A stretch of 64,000 bases of DNA from contig JACGCM010002611.1 of the NCBI GenBank assembly GCA_014058105.1, positions 186,001 to 250,000 of the forward strand, written 5' to 3'. A model generated the notes under the pieces. That model searched no databases, was not told the origin of the DNA, and saw only the letters and a program-made list of their open reading frames with translations. Shown piece after piece: positions 36,738-49,158 of this stretch. Numbering within the stretch: position 1 is the first letter of the stretch; the number at the start of each line of letters is the position of its first letter. Position numbers and translations under genes: made by a program. Source of the stretch: Kingdonia uniflora. Lineage: Eukaryota > Streptophyta > Magnoliopsida > Ranunculales > Circaeasteraceae.

Positions 36738-37183
36738 GAGCATATGCAGCAGTTGGACCACCCACAACAGTTAAGCCTAAAATCAAGGTGGATATTAGCC
36801 AACGCAGTTCTGAACTACACGGCACAATCTACGTCCCAGATTAAGCCACGTCTTAACATCAAGAATGTTCAATCCCCACACGCAGTTCTGAAATGTGTGG
36901 CAAACACACTACACGCAGTTTTGAAGTGAAGGGCAGGGGAGCCACTTAAAGTTTGATAAGTGTCATCATTCTATTGGGTTAAAGGCTACACGCAGTTTTG
37001 AACTGCGCGGGATCAATCCACCAAAAATCCACCCAGAGGGTGGAGAGACCACCCTCAAGGTGAGTTTGGGAGAGCCACGCCAACTCCTCCACCTAGATGT
37101 TGTGGGGTGAATTTGGGGTTTAGAGGGTGGATTTTTCAATCCACCTCGTTACGTCAGAATTCACCTAGCTGTTGTAGGTGCTC
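36738..37183. mobile_element. MITE A2 (GAGCAT...ends), 446 bp
   Basis: Left end GAGCATATGCAGCAGTTGG, right end ACCTAGCTGTTGTAGGTGCTC, with TAA left and TTA right. The imperfect target duplication may reflect later mutation. The internal motif acgcagttctgaa/cgcagtttTGAA is repeated four to five times, as in the family members at 28239 and 60387. Confidence 0.8.
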
Positions 37184-37743
37184 TTAGGTCATATGCACTT
37201 CTCATTATAAGAAAAATATATATATATTAGCATGTTGTAGTTATTTAATTTCATAACAACTATGTGACTATTGATTGTGATAGAGTTCTTGTGTATACCT
37301 TTTCTTCTTTTGCAGTATGGTTTGTGACTATCAAGTTGTAGTTTGATAGAAAATTAAGAAATTTGATTAGATGCACTTCAACTCTCTCTGTTATGTATGA
37401 TACGACAACAATCTACACATTTCTCTATGGTAAAACCTTAACTCTCTCTCTCTCTCTCTCTTTTCAATAATCGGTGATCGCAACATTGTAACCATTGGGT
37501 AAATTAGTTGTCTCTGGAGGTGTCTACGAGCGTTTACTGCAAGTATCTTTGATGTGACACATCTCTCATGATCGTTTACCCACCTTATCATCTATGTTTA
37601 TTTATTGTTTTGTATTTTGAGTCTTTAGCTTAAGCTCCGTTGTAGAGGTCCAATCGAAGTTATTAGCAATTTCTCAATTTAAGTAGAATTATATTTTTAA
37701 TTTAAATTAGGGTTCCTAATTCTAACCCCCATTGTGTTCTATA
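37184..37743. other. Intergenic DNA without a recognised gene
   Basis: AT-rich, with a (CT)n run near 37440-37460. No conserved coding block seen. Confidence 0.5.
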
Positions 37744-38020
37744 TGTCACGCCCCAAAATCCACTTTCTGAAAAAAAAATCATAATGCAAATCCTAAAGCA
37801 TAACAAATCGGGCATCCCACGGATGAAACCCCACAGATGTAATATATTTCTAAAGAAATTAACTACATCTACTTATACCAAAAAAATACAGCGGAAATAA
37901 CTCAATTATTGAATAAAATGAATAAAGTTCTCAACAAAATTCACTAACTACAAAATAGATTACGACAATGAAATCAAAAATAAATATCATAAATACCTTA
38001 ACAACTCAACTCAGTGATCT
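37744..38020 (-). repeat. Truncated 3' end of a long Ty3/gypsy LTR, minus orientation
   Basis: Starts TGTCACGCCCC on the plus strand, the inverse of the ggggcgtgaca terminus of the solo LTR ending at 42831. About 270 bases match with moderate divergence (ccgctg, agtagatgtagttaatttc and gtggggtttcatccg blocks in order). The rest of this LTR is absent. Confidence 0.8.
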
Positions 38021-38174
38021 AATGCTACCATAGAGGACACGAGAAGGTATTTCTAGATCCTCAAAGAAGCCTTTTTTGACCGTTTTAAAGTCGAAAAAAT
38101 ACAGATCGAGAACTATCTGAACTGATCTCTTAAAAACAAAAACAAAATGCCCTTTTTCTTAGGCTGATGGTACT

Positions 38175-38624
38175 TGTAATAGCCTATTTTTGTAGAGACC
38201 GAAAACAGTGTTTTACACCATAGAATTTTGAATGATATGAGAGTGGAAGTAATAGCAAGCACAAAGATTTAGCGTGGAAGACTCTTAAATGGGTAAAAAA
38301 CCACGACCTCTCCTAAGGATTTGAGAAAGAGTTGTTTATAGATTGCTAACTATTACATGGGAGAGAAATATTAGAAAGGGTATCTCAGGAGCTATGTCCC
38401 GAAGGTGTGTCAGTGAAGCTCCCTCCTTCTAAACTGTAGCTCTCTGTGCCTATTTATAGGTCTTATAACATGACCGTTATTTGCTTTAATGAGGAACGTT
38501 ACAATATCAAGTTTTGATAAGTTTTCGTAATGGTCGAGTAACGGCTTGAGTAACTCTTATTTCTTGTAACTAATCCATAATGTGCTATAAATGCGCCATG
38601 TGTAGCTTGACGAGGTTGAGTAAA
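38175..38624 (-). repeat. Truncated LTR of the palindrome-associated family, minus orientation
   Basis: Plus-strand start TGTAATAGCC is the inverse of the LTR end ggctattaca at 59448. The match runs through the aaaacagtgttttacacca, aagatttagcgtgg, cctatttatagg and cgagtaacggcttgag blocks to about 38624 and then breaks off, so the U3 start is missing. Confidence 0.85.
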
Positions 38625-40610
38625 TATTTTTTATGGCTTCTTATTTGAAAATCTTTTAAAGTGGTCAGGACTGCCGATACCAAAAAGATTTTAAAATTCG
38701 GGTGATGAACTCCCGGGTTCCTAATGCGTGGGCACGCACTGGTGATGAAATCCCGTTTTGATTCACTCTTATCTAGGCGTTGTTGCAATAATTAAACATT
38801 TTATCAATCAAACAATATTTACACACTATGTACCGCGACAGGGAGGGTGCGGTGAAAAGATAATTTACCTACAGGGCAGCTTTTTTAGGGGCACGTTTGG
38901 TTACCCTAGCGAAACCGTTGGGAAGGCCTACTCAGGATCGTTTGTGAATTACGCGTTGAAACAATTTCTGACCTGAGTAGGGGTTCCGAAGCTGTACCTG
39001 CAGCAGATTACAATTTCCTCACCTTACAGAGCGTCGCTCATTAAAACTTTACATAAACATTTTCTCAATCCTTACAATACTAAAAATACATAAAAATTTA
39101 AGCTAGAAGTCTTCTTGGCTTTGTCGCATTTCTTTGATATTGGCTTTGTCATTCAATAACTTGAAAAAGTACTTTGATCAATCTCTATTTCAGCTCCCTA
39201 CTTGCGATTAATCTCTACTTCACTTCCGACGAATAGTACTTTTTAGTCTCCTAAAAAGCAACAAAACAAATTATATGTCAAGAAAAGCTAGCAAATGAAA
39301 ATATCCCATACAAAAAGACAAAACAGCAAGTAAACAAAACAAAATAAATAAATATATAGATAATAAAATAAAGGAGATGATGAATACAACAAACCGGTTA
39401 TCCTTTGGAAGATGTCATGATGACATAGGTAATAGACGTGCAATAAAGCATAAAATATTCCATTGAAAATGACAATATAGCTAGTAAACGAAAGAGAATA
39501 AAATATTTATAAATATATTATGTAAAAAATAACAAAGGCCAATAGTAAATAAAGGAAAGGCAGATTGAGTTTGAAGTTCTCTTATAATGATCCGTGATGA
39601 TGATGCTGTGATGATATAACCCCCACATGCTTCGATTATTAATTTACCCACAATAACTTTTGTCAACTTTAACCTACACACAACAAATAAAGCAACATAC
39701 CTCAAACGAGAAAAAAAATAAAATAAAAATTTACTAATGTTAAACTAAAATATTTAAAACAACTTATCAAATCGATCAAAAATTTAATAAAAGAGATTTT
39801 ATTTAAACTAATTGCATCCACGACAACAGCGTCATTTGATAAATTGTATCAAATCGGGTGTTATAGTATAAAAAGGGTTGTCGTTCTTTAGGGATGCATA
39901 GATCAAAATCACAATTCTATTATCAAATTAGTAAATAGAGATTATAAAGAACTTATTGATAAAGAAAATACATACAATTGATTTCCATAATTTAGATTTC
40001 CCAAGATTCTCCATAAAAATATTGATAAAAACACTTACAATTCTCTGCAAGAAAGCTACGGTTCCCAGAGAGTAAAAGATGATTCCCTCCTCTCTACAAC
40101 TCTATTTCTCTTTTAACCTAACTAAAAGTCTTATTCTCACTTAACTCCTCATTTTCTGGAGATCTTTTAGCTAGGCTTGACTACTAAGTCTTCTAGCAGC
40201 TCTTGTAACCTTATCTTCACTAGGTCATCTCCAACAACATCATTTAGCTTGTAAAAGTTGGGCTTTCAGGCCGGGCTTGGTTGCAATTGTCTTATTACCT
40301 GTAACAGTCAAAGATATTTCAATTAGGCCCATTCAAACATAAAATAAGGTCCTAGATAATGTAAATTAAAGGACAAATATATGCATTTTTCATGCCTATC
40401 AAATATCGAACTTAGTATGAGTATTAGAAATAAGCCCTCACAGTACCAACATAACATTGTATTTGTACCAGTAAACTCTGTAAACTCTCCTCACCAATAA
40501 TGACAATTGTGATCCAAAGTTCAGTGTCGGTTTGATTAACTTAATATGCTTATCTACGGTGTTGGTTTGATTAACTTAATATGTTTATCCATAGGGCGGA
40601 AGAAAAAAAT
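38625..40610. other. No recognised gene
   Basis: AT-rich DNA. The piece at 38830-38990 (tgtaccgcgacagggagggtgcgg...) is GC-richer than its surroundings and unassigned. A small direct repeat ttggtttgattaacttaatatg occurs twice near 40530-40580. Confidence 0.45.
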
Positions 40611-41472
40611 TGTAGCGACCCGGATTTTATAGGTGTTATTAGAGTAAATTTTGTACATCAAATAGTGGGGATTTTTTTTTGTGTTAAGTAGCACCCTGTA
40701 GTACTTAATCCTAGCTCTTTTTCCCTAAACCCATTCAAACAACCACCACCGTATTTCTCCCTAACCCTCCTCCTTCTCCTCCTCCTTCAACTCTTCTTCC
40801 CTCTTTTATTTTGAAATCAGGAGAGAGGGTAGCTTAACCCCAACTCCGAATTCCTAACCTATCTCTTCTTCTTTTACAATTGTAAATCCTTTATCGATTG
40901 TTGTGGCTGGAAATTATGAGCGAGAGATCGAGAGTGATAATCGATTGTTCTAGGGTAGGATCATTGCATTGCTCTTCTTAAGCATTCAATCTTCAGGCAA
41001 GTACCATTATTGCTCGTCGTTGTTCTTGATTGAAATTGTGTATTAATTATAGTTAATATGTCATGTTTAGTAGATTATTAGTTCATATATATTTACTGTT
41101 TGCTCGTCGTAATTGTTCCGTGACTATATTACTGTGGAATTTCAGAGCTTGATATACAATCCTTTTTGGAACCCATTATAGTAGTTAGGTTAGATTTAAC
41201 TTGAGCATATCAGTAAACCCAATTTAGTGAAGAGTTGCTCCTGTGGGTATTTATATGTGGGTAATTATTTAAAGTACTATAACAGTTCTTTTACACACAG
41301 TCGATGGGTTTAGTAATATATATATAAGGTGTATATATACTAAAAAAAAAAACAGATTTCTATAACATGTTTCATAATGCTTATATGTTTAAAAATGCAT
41401 ATTGTATATTATAGATACAGAATGTATATATGTTTATAGTAGGGCAGCCTTTGTATATATATATATATATAT

Positions 41473-41516
<44 letters not shown>

Positions 41517-42831
41517 CTTAGGGCAGACCTTGGTTAAATGTATACTTAGAATATATATATGAGTAGTATATAAGAAAATTTGTAATGATATTAATTACAT
41601 CCATATCAATAGCGTAGGTAATAGTAATTGGTACCTCGTGTTCAACCCTTTAAACTATAGATGGATAAGTTGGACTTTGATGTTAAATCAAGGGGGTACT
41701 AGCATAAGCCTATTTAAAATCATCGACTGAGACTCTACTCCTATATTTGTGAGGGTAAAAAGGTCATTAAGCTTAAGATCGCCAATCATATGATATAGTC
41801 TCATTGCCTATAGAGCAAGGACAGATAGGTTATTTTGATTGAGTGTCGGTCTCTTAAATCATTCATGCATAGGATAACTTAGAGTTAATGTACACAGTAG
41901 GGCTATGCTGTTACGGTCCTTGGGTTCGAGTCCCTAAACCAAATATGAGGTAACTGTTTCTCAGTTTTCCCGGGTTGCAAGTCCCAAAAAATTTTCCCTG
42001 TTACTTCTCGACTGCATGCTACGCGAGCATCCTGTGGGCTTAGATCCCTGAAAGTGAAAATAAAATAGGCTTTAGACCTGTATGTTGAAAATCCTTGATC
42101 ACATTGATCCGGTGATTTACCCGCTAATTCCTAGCTCACTAAAAAGGAATCCGCCAATCCCTGGCTCGCCAATAAGGGATATACTTCTGTTGATGACAGA
42201 AGGGTGCGAGAGTGTGGTCCCACTGAATTAAAAATGACCCTGTGTACGTCGTCTGTTAGTTATCTCCCACACCTAATAATACTTTATAACTATTTTATAA
42301 TACTAGTTGGCGCCGACGCTTAAAAACAACCTTAATAATTTAACCTCATTTCCTCAATGCATTGCATCATTTATATATAATTACAAGATATTATATCACA
42401 CTAGTACTTTTTGTATAATAGATCGGTCTGTCATGTTCAGTGACCGGTAATAATTGTGCTTGCTTGACGCCCTGTGCGCTATATTTTTTTTCAGGAGGTC
42501 GAGCACGGTAGGATTTTGCTTAGTAAGGCTTGGCTATTCAGTTTCAGAATTCTTTGGAGTTCTTTGGATCGCTGAGCTGTCGTAGGGTATTTATAATAAT
42601 TATTTCATATTTCATCGTCTTAGTCTAATTCTCGTATTTAGAGTTAGTAGAGAATTTTATTCATTTTAATATAATTGAGTTATTTTCCGCTGCGTTTCTT
42701 TGGTAAGTAGATGTAGTTAATTTCGTTAGAAATAATACATCTGTGGGGTTTCATCCGTATGATGTCCGACTTGTTAGGCCTTAGGATTTGCCTAATGATT
42801 TTTATCAGAAGGCGAATTTTGGGGCGTGACA
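40611..42831 (+). repeat. Solo LTR of a Ty3/gypsy (Tekay/Del-like) element, 2221 bp
   Basis: It starts TGTAGCGACCC and ends GGGGCGTGACA and is flanked by a 5-base duplication (AAAAT at 40606-40610 and 42832-42836), the size made by retroviral-type integrases. With no internal region attached, it is a solo LTR left by recombination. Length and end motifs recall Tekay/Del chromovirus LTRs, known for 2-4 kb LTRs. It contains a (TA)n array at about 41450-41515. Its end lies only 125 bases upstream of the P450 start codon. Confidence 0.88.
41450..41515. repeat. (TA)n microsatellite in the solo LTR
   Basis: About 60 bases of alternating TA interrupted once by catg. Confidence 0.9.
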
Positions 42832-42889
42832 AAAATAATAATAATAAAAAAGAAGAAGAGACTTACGGGTCCCAAGTCATCATTTTGGT

Positions 42890-42900
42890 TCTATATAAAG
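42890..42900 (+). promoter_or_regulatory. TATA box of the P450 gene
   Basis: ctatataaag lies about 60 bases upstream of the ATG at 42957 and outside the solo LTR, so the core promoter of the gene survived the LTR insertion. Confidence 0.6.
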
Positions 42901-43915
42901 AACAAAACTGTGTAGAGTTCTCAAAGTTAAGAAAAGAAAAATCAAAAACACACAAAATGCTTTCAGTACTCCAATGGCTAGAGGAACAACAAATCCCATT
43001 CTCACTTGTTATTTCCCTGATTTTACTTCTTTTGTTCCTCTCCAACTGCTATAGATCAGTTCCCAAAACTAAGCTAAACCTGCCACCTTCTCCGACAAGG
43101 CTTCCTATTATAGGTAACCTCCATCAACTAGGAACTCTCCCTCATAGAAACCTCCAACATCTAGCCAAAAAACATGGTCCTCTCATGCTCATGCACTTAG
43201 GCCAGTATCCAACTCTCATCATCTCCTCCGCAGACGCAGCGCGAGAAATCATGAAAACGCAAGATCATATCTTCGCAAATAAGCCGTGTATAAGCTTCCC
43301 GGACCGCCTTTTTTATGGCAAAGATATTTCTTTTGCACCCTATGGTGAGTATTGGAGGCAAGCTAGGAAAATATGTGTATTACAACTTTTAAGTACACAT
43401 AAAGTGCAATCATATCGCACCGTTAGAGAAGAGGAGACGGTGCTAATGATCAAGAAGATTAGTGAGTCTTGTTCATTGAAATTTGATTTGAGTAAAGTGT
43501 TGATGTCTTTCACTAATGATATAATATGCAGAGTTGCATTAGGGAGGAAGTATTTTGGGGATGATGAAAGTGGAGAGAGGATGAGGAAGATGCTGAAAGA
43601 GTTTTTGTATTTGCTTGGTGTTTTTAATGTTGCAGATTTTGTACCAAGGCTAAGTTGGGTCAACAATTTTAATGGATTGGAGAAGAAAGTGGAGAAGAGT
43701 TGTAGGGAGGTGGATTGCTTTCTTGAAGGTGTGATTGAAGAACATGTTTGTAAAAAACTAAGACAAGATGGTAGTGATTTTGGTGAAGATGGGGAAGATT
43801 TTGTAGATGTTTTGCTTGGGGTGACAGAGAGCTCCATTGGTATTCCTTCTCTAGAGATAGCATCAAAGCTATAGTCATGGTAATCTCTTTACCTTTCTCA
43901 TCTTATTCACACTAA

Positions 43916-44376
43916 GAGCATCTCCTAAAGTGTCTCTCCTAAAGTGTCTCGTTATCCTTGAAATCCAAGGTGCCATTTAAGATTTCCGTCCTCCAATAGT
44001 GCTCAATGACTTTGATTTAAGTCTCCAAAAGCAATCCAAGACTCAACTTTGGTTTTTAACTTCGCGATTGGGCGCCCAAGTGTTGGGCGCCAATTTGTTT
44101 TATAATCGGGCGCCCAATTGTTTTTTTTTTTACAAAAATTCAAATCAGGCGCCTAAGACTTGGGTGCCTAATTTTATTTTATTTTTAAAAAAATTCAAAT
44201 CGGGCACCCAATTTAGACTGATAAAAAAAGGAAAAAAGAAAGAAAGAAAACAACAACAACAACAGGCGCGCCTGTTTAAAAAATCCAAGTCAGGTTTTAT
44301 TAGAGGAAATAGAGCTGCACTGACTTCGATTTGACTTTTTTTCAATGAAATCAGTAAGGCACTTTAGGAGATGTTC
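43916..44376. mobile_element. MITE B (GAGCATCTCCTAAAGTG ends), 461 bp
   Basis: TAA flanks on both sides and inverted ends GAGCATCTCCTAAAGTG / GCACTTTAGGAGATGTTC. It has a GC-rich internal motif gggcgcccaa, several times in both orientations, in an otherwise AT-rich body. It lies in the P450 intron, with its own version of the GAGCATC end type. Confidence 0.85.
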
Positions 44377-44573
44377 TAACATCTGGTGGCCATAGTTCGT
44401 TTTCCTTGTCATCTTATCAAAACTATTTCAAATCTCTAAATTTCCATAGATATATTGGCAATATATTTAAAACTGGTCCAAAGATAAGATATATTCACTC
44501 CTCATGATATCATTATCCATTTATTATTTTTATTTTTTTTAAACTGTTGAACAGTGAATGAAGTGTTGACTAA

Positions 44574-47500
44574 GAGCAAACGCAGTAGGGTGTGGGTTGA
44601 GTTGGGTTTACAAACCCACACTCAAACGTCTCCCAGCAACAAATAATTGGGTGTGAGTTGGATGACCTTGCGCTACAGGAACTCAACTGAGTGTGGGGAA
44701 CTCACACTAATTTTTTTTTAAGTTTGGCGGTGTTTAGATCACCGCGCGGTGTTCTTTTTACAGCGCGGTAAAAGGAACACCGTGCGATGATCTAAGCACC
44801 TCCAAACTCAATTATTTTGATCAACACTCCCTGACAACTTCTTCTTCCCCAAACCCAATTGCGGAGCTGAGAAGATCCTCTACGCTCACCCCAAGTGGCA
44901 AACTCCAGCAACAGTAGTAATAACTTTACACTGTCGACCTCAGTGACAATTTTGCTCGAATAAAATTTGGTTCTATTCGAATAAAACTGCTCAGTGACAA
45001 ATTGTGCAAAATTGCTGAAATTTATTCGAACAGACAAAATAGTCTGTTCGAATATATATTAAAAAAACTCTTTCAAAAACATAAAAACTTCACCAAATAG
45101 TCTACAAAAATGTAAAACACATCAGTGCAAATTTAATCGAGCAGACAAACAGTCAATTTCAAAAAAAACTTCAGTCAATTTCAACATTAGATAATCATGG
45201 CTAATGAACATTAAAAACATCCAAAACATCGTCTACAAATATATCGTCTACTCAAAATCATCTACATAATCAAAGCTGAGCTTCTACATCGTCTAAAAAA
45301 ACATAAAAAAATGCCTATATCTACTCAGAATCATCTCTAGTACCCCGCCCCCTGCGGCTAGTACTGCCCCCTGGTTCGCAGACCAGATCCACGCTGCCTC
45401 GACCTCGCGCCACCTCCAGGTGGTAGCGGCACCACCCGTACGTCACTCCCCCTCCTCAGCTATAAGTCCTGAACGGGACAAAAAACTTTTAAAATATTTT
45501 GACAAAATAAATATGACATTAAGAAAAAATACCGCAATAAATACATAAATAAAATACTTACATAGGCATATAGCTGATGATCTATACTATAAATTTTCCT
45601 GCGGACAATAGCAAGCTCATCCTCCACCTCCTGGAGCCTCTGTGCATCCTGCGTAGACTCTACAAGGACGAGTCGCCGCATACCATGGGTCAGGTGCCAC
45701 AACTCTGCACCGTAGAAGGAAGACATGGGTGCAGGTCCCTTAAGCGGGCGATGGGGAACCTCTCACGCTTCCCTGTCCACTCCATGTGCCACCCTAAGTC
45801 TGGCCCCTCTGCCTCGCCAGGCAAACTAAAGTCATAGGACAAGCAATGAATCTACGCTGGCGTAACCACCACGGGTGTAATACCAGCTCTGAGTGCAGTC
45901 GGTCCGAATAAATCTAGATTCCCCATCCTCTGGGAATCTGTCAACATGTGGCATACCTCCAAAGTTTGTTCAGCCCAGTATAAGGCGCAAGTTTCTCGCT
46001 CCTCCCCTACTACAAAATGCTCACAGTCAACGAACCCGGCCTGTCTCATCTCATGTAAAGACGCTGGACTAATATGTGGCGACATGCTAAGCGGAGGATC
46101 CAAAGAAATATACACCTCGCTAGTCACCTGTCTCCAACATCTATCCCCCTAGTAATATTCGCAGTTTCTGTTTGGTACTTGAAGTGGCATCCTTCTACGG
46201 GATAAGAGTTTTGCATTCAGTACGTTTTTTGTCTCAGACACTGCAGAATTGAACCAAGATTCCCATGTGATCGTCTCAATAGTGCGGTGATCAATATGGT
46301 ATCTGTCTATAATAAACAGATTGGCTGTCTGGTCATTTGTGTTCCTCTTGTTCCCCCTCTCCCATGCTCTGAGGCGCGGATAGGCCGGGTACTTTACCTT
46401 TTCCTTGACTATAGGGTGACCAACCCCACAATACTCGTAGAACCAATACTGCATTTCGGAATAACATAAAAAATAATAAGAATTTATATTTAAGACATTT
46501 ATTAGAATATATTTAATTTATAAAAGGAAAAAGTGCTAGTGTACCGGAAGAAGTTGTACAAATCCAGTGATGGCACCCCCGATCGTGACTGCGGTATCCA
46601 AACCATGATACAGAGAAGCAAGAATGGCAGAACCCCAGTCATGTTGGACAGCCGAGTCCAAATCGTTCACGGCCGCGAGATATCCAAGCGGGACGGTGTC
46701 GTTGGCCGTTTGGAACCACAAATGTCCCATTATGAATAGCATAAAAGCACGAGCAATAGTAATATTATCCTCTCTTTCAGCTACGACGGTCAAGTACGTC
46801 CTCAAATGTGTAATGTTGACGCTCCCACTCTTTACATGGTTGTAATCAATGTTGGGGAGCAATTGCCTCGCATTGGATAAAATAGACCAAGTGTCGTCAT
46901 ATGGCACCTGTGTCGGATATCGGCCAATGGACAATGATGCTAGCATAATAAAATTGAGAGGAGTAACCCCTATCTCCGTACAAGGGAACAAAAACGTATG
47001 TGTGGCCGGCCACCAACGCTCTGTAAGCGCCTGAATTAGCCGATTATCTGAATTGCCCAAGCATATTTCCATAAACTGCCTAAAAATATTCACCACAGCG
47101 TCCCTTACAGCTGGAATTGTGGCAATATTCTTCCACACTTTGAACACCGTAGTGAATGTGTCGTGCACACACATCGATTCCCGATTTTGTTCATTGAGGC
47201 ATTTTGTCAAACATTTGATTTTTGGAAAAAACAAATTAACAATTACACTAAAACTTATCGTGAGTTCCTTTCCCGTGTAATAGATGTGACTGACTCCGTC
47301 TGGGAGTTGGGTAATGCACATCCGGGGGAAATTTTCTTGGGTTGGGTTTGGTATAGATTGGGGTTGGACATCTTCAAATTCCACCCGCTTTTTCTTACTT
47401 CCGGACCTCGAGCGAGTTACAGAACGCTCTAAATCTCTTGTTCTTCTAAACCCAGGCAGAGTACTGGGGTGTGGGTCTCCCTCTGGCATATGCATTTTAA

Positions 47501-47763
47501 TTATGTTGGAATTCAAAGATTTTTTTACCAAGGGATTTTTGAGAGAGAGGTAGATGTAAAAATTGTGAAAATAGTCGAATTGGATGTGAGTTTTTACTTA
47601 CAGTTGATGCGGCGGTGTTTAGAACCCCGCGCGGTGTTCTTTTTACCGCGCGGGGTTCTAAACTCACACTGGCTGCTGGAAGAGGTCGGGTGTGAGTTGT
47701 GAGTTTGGTGGGCCAGGGTGTCAGAACTCACACCCAAACCCACACTCGCTGCTAGAGATGCTC
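44574..47763. mobile_element. 3.2 kb DNA transposon encoding a plant mobile domain protein
   Basis: TAA target duplications (44571-44573, 47764-47766) and inverted ends: left GAGCAAACGCAGTAGGGTGTG, right the inverse of GAGCATCTCTAGCAGCGAGTG. Both are followed by GTGGGTT blocks. A GC-rich hairpin with CCGCGCGGTGTTC and GGAACACCG arms lies near each end (44745-44795 and 47620-47665). The only coding region is a minus-strand PMD gene; no DDE transposase was found. It is inserted in the P450 intron. Confidence 0.85.
45460..47531 (-). pseudogene. Plant mobile domain (PMD) protein gene of the transposon
   Basis: PMD proteins occur in plant transposons and, domesticated, as MAIN/MAIL-type nuclear proteins; their molecular role in transposition is unclear. 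Exon 1 (47531-46545) begins with a Lys/Arg-rich stretch and runs through LTERWWPATHTFLFPCTEIG and GRYPTQVPYDDTWSILSNA. It ends CCG/GTAC. Exon 2 starts 46448 after AAATGCAG with YWFYEYCGVGHPIVKEKV and YPRLRAWERG, the strongest PMD signature. An in-frame TAG at about 46150 is followed by more of the same protein (DRCWRQVTSEVYISLDPP) to 45852. A frameshifted tail near 45726-45500 has a short helical, coiled-coil-like stretch. With one stop and one frameshift it is probably dead, but only lightly damaged. Confidence 0.85.
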
Positions 47764-48655
47764 TAACTTCTAAATATCTCCTCCATATCATAAACATATA
47801 AGATATTTTGATATACAAATTTTTTCTTCTTAAAAGTAGTGGCAAAGGCATTAAAAGTAGTGGCATTATATAGCCAATGTTTTTAATATGTCGGTTTGGG
47901 AAATTTGCAACATATCTTGAAGAGGTAAATTTTGATCAAAACATAGTTAATTATTTGAGGATATCGCCTGGTAACAAAGGTGCGAAATGATTCTCACTCA
48001 TGCTAACAAAGTATTTGATTTGAAGGATATGTTTGAAGCTGGAACTGATTCTGTATTTAAAGCCATAGAATGGGCAATGGCAGAGCTCATTCGACATCCG
48101 CATATCATGAAAGAGGTTCAAGAGGAGATAAGGGAGATAATAAAATTCAAGCCCAAAGTCGAAGAGAACGATTTACACAAAATACAACACTCCTTACAAC
48201 TGGTGATCAAGGAAACACTACGACTACACCCACCCACTTCACTATTTACCCCGCGGGAATCACTTGAAAATACGAAAATACAAGGCTACGATATTCACGC
48301 AAAAACTCGAGTTATCATCAATGCCTGGGCCATTGGAAGAGACCCCGTATCGTGGGAAGACCCCGAAGAGTTCTGGCCTAAGAGGTTCTTGAACAGTACT
48401 ATTGATTATAAAGGTCATGATTTCGAGTTGATCCCATTTGGAGCAGGAAGGAGAGGGTGTCCAGGGATAATGCTTGCTATCGCTACTGTTGAACTAGCGT
48501 TGGCTAATCTATTATACCAATTCGACTGGAGTTTGCCCGATGGATTAAGTGGGCAGAAATTAGACATGAGCGAAATCTTTGGAGTTACAACTAATAAGAA
48601 AGATCCTCTTGTTGTTATCGCAACGCCCCACGAACGCATTATTTGTAAGATTTAA

Positions 48656-49158
48656 GTTGGGTTTAAGTATAATTTTGTGATACATTAAGGTTTATCTTTT
48701 CTTTGCTTAGGAATACCATGCTAGTACTACTGCTAAACGGGGGAGACCGACGCGATGCTTTTTTGAAAGCCACAAAGGCGTGCCTTCGGCACTACACCTC
48801 TTTAGTTGTGTGCCCCAAAAAAGACTTGTATAAAATTGTCAATAAGTAAAACATTGTTTCGAAACTCATTTAATTTCACACGAAAATTTACAATTAGTAG
48901 ATTTTACAAAAACTTGGCAGCACTTCCTCAGTTTTATAAGACTATAAAACCACCTGCAAACCACCTATAAATAATTTAATTACAATTTGACGAAACTTTT
49001 TCAAGAAAACAACAACTTGATCTCTAAAAGTTTCATTGCAATCACCAATTAATTGTGGGCATGTTCATAGCTTCTTCTACAATTATATTTGAGGGTTCAA
49101 GTGCTTTACAAAAATACATTTTCTTTTCTTTTCTAGAACTGCTCTTAAGCATATCCTG
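48656..49158. other. P450 3' flank and junction to the Helitron-linked gene pieces
   Basis: No coding block. A short perfect hairpin (gtgccttcggcac) lies near 48800 and an actagtactactgct block near 48720. A Helitron 3' end (hairpin plus CTRR) should lie somewhere here if the gene pieces to the right were captured, but no convincing terminus was identified. Confidence 0.4.

Larger units (their letters stand above)
42957..48655 (+). pseudogene. CYP71-type cytochrome P450, frameshifted, intron invaded by two transposons
   Basis: Microsomal heme monooxygenases of this clan oxidise specialised metabolites. Exon 1 (42957-43890) has an N-terminal anchor (SLVISLILLLLFLSNCY) and the hinge LPPSPTRLPIIGNLHQLG. 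Exon 2 (48026-48655) starts DMFEAGTDS (oxygen-binding helix I; the usual second Thr is Ser), then KETLRLHPP (ExxR), FWPKRF (PERF variant) and FGAGRRGCPG (heme-Cys). The single intron position is the one standard in this family. The end of exon 1 carries a one-base deletion near 43857: the tail DSIKAIVM is in another frame and translation would stop at 43872. The rest is intact, so inactivation looks recent. The intron of about 4.1 kb contains a MITE and the PMD element. The exact subfamily is not determined. Confidence 0.92.

Noticed and set aside
38830..38990. GC-richer block as organellar DNA insertion
   Set aside because: No plastid or mitochondrial gene was recognised in it.
43340..43837. 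165-codon open frame on the minus strand opposite the P450
   Set aside because: It is the antisense shadow of a well conserved P450 exon; its composition has no family features.
48720..48830. Hairpin gtgccttcggcac and actagtactactg as the Helitron 3' end
   Set aside because: The spacing between hairpin and CTAG is too long and the next base does not fit the A/T target, so the end was not called.
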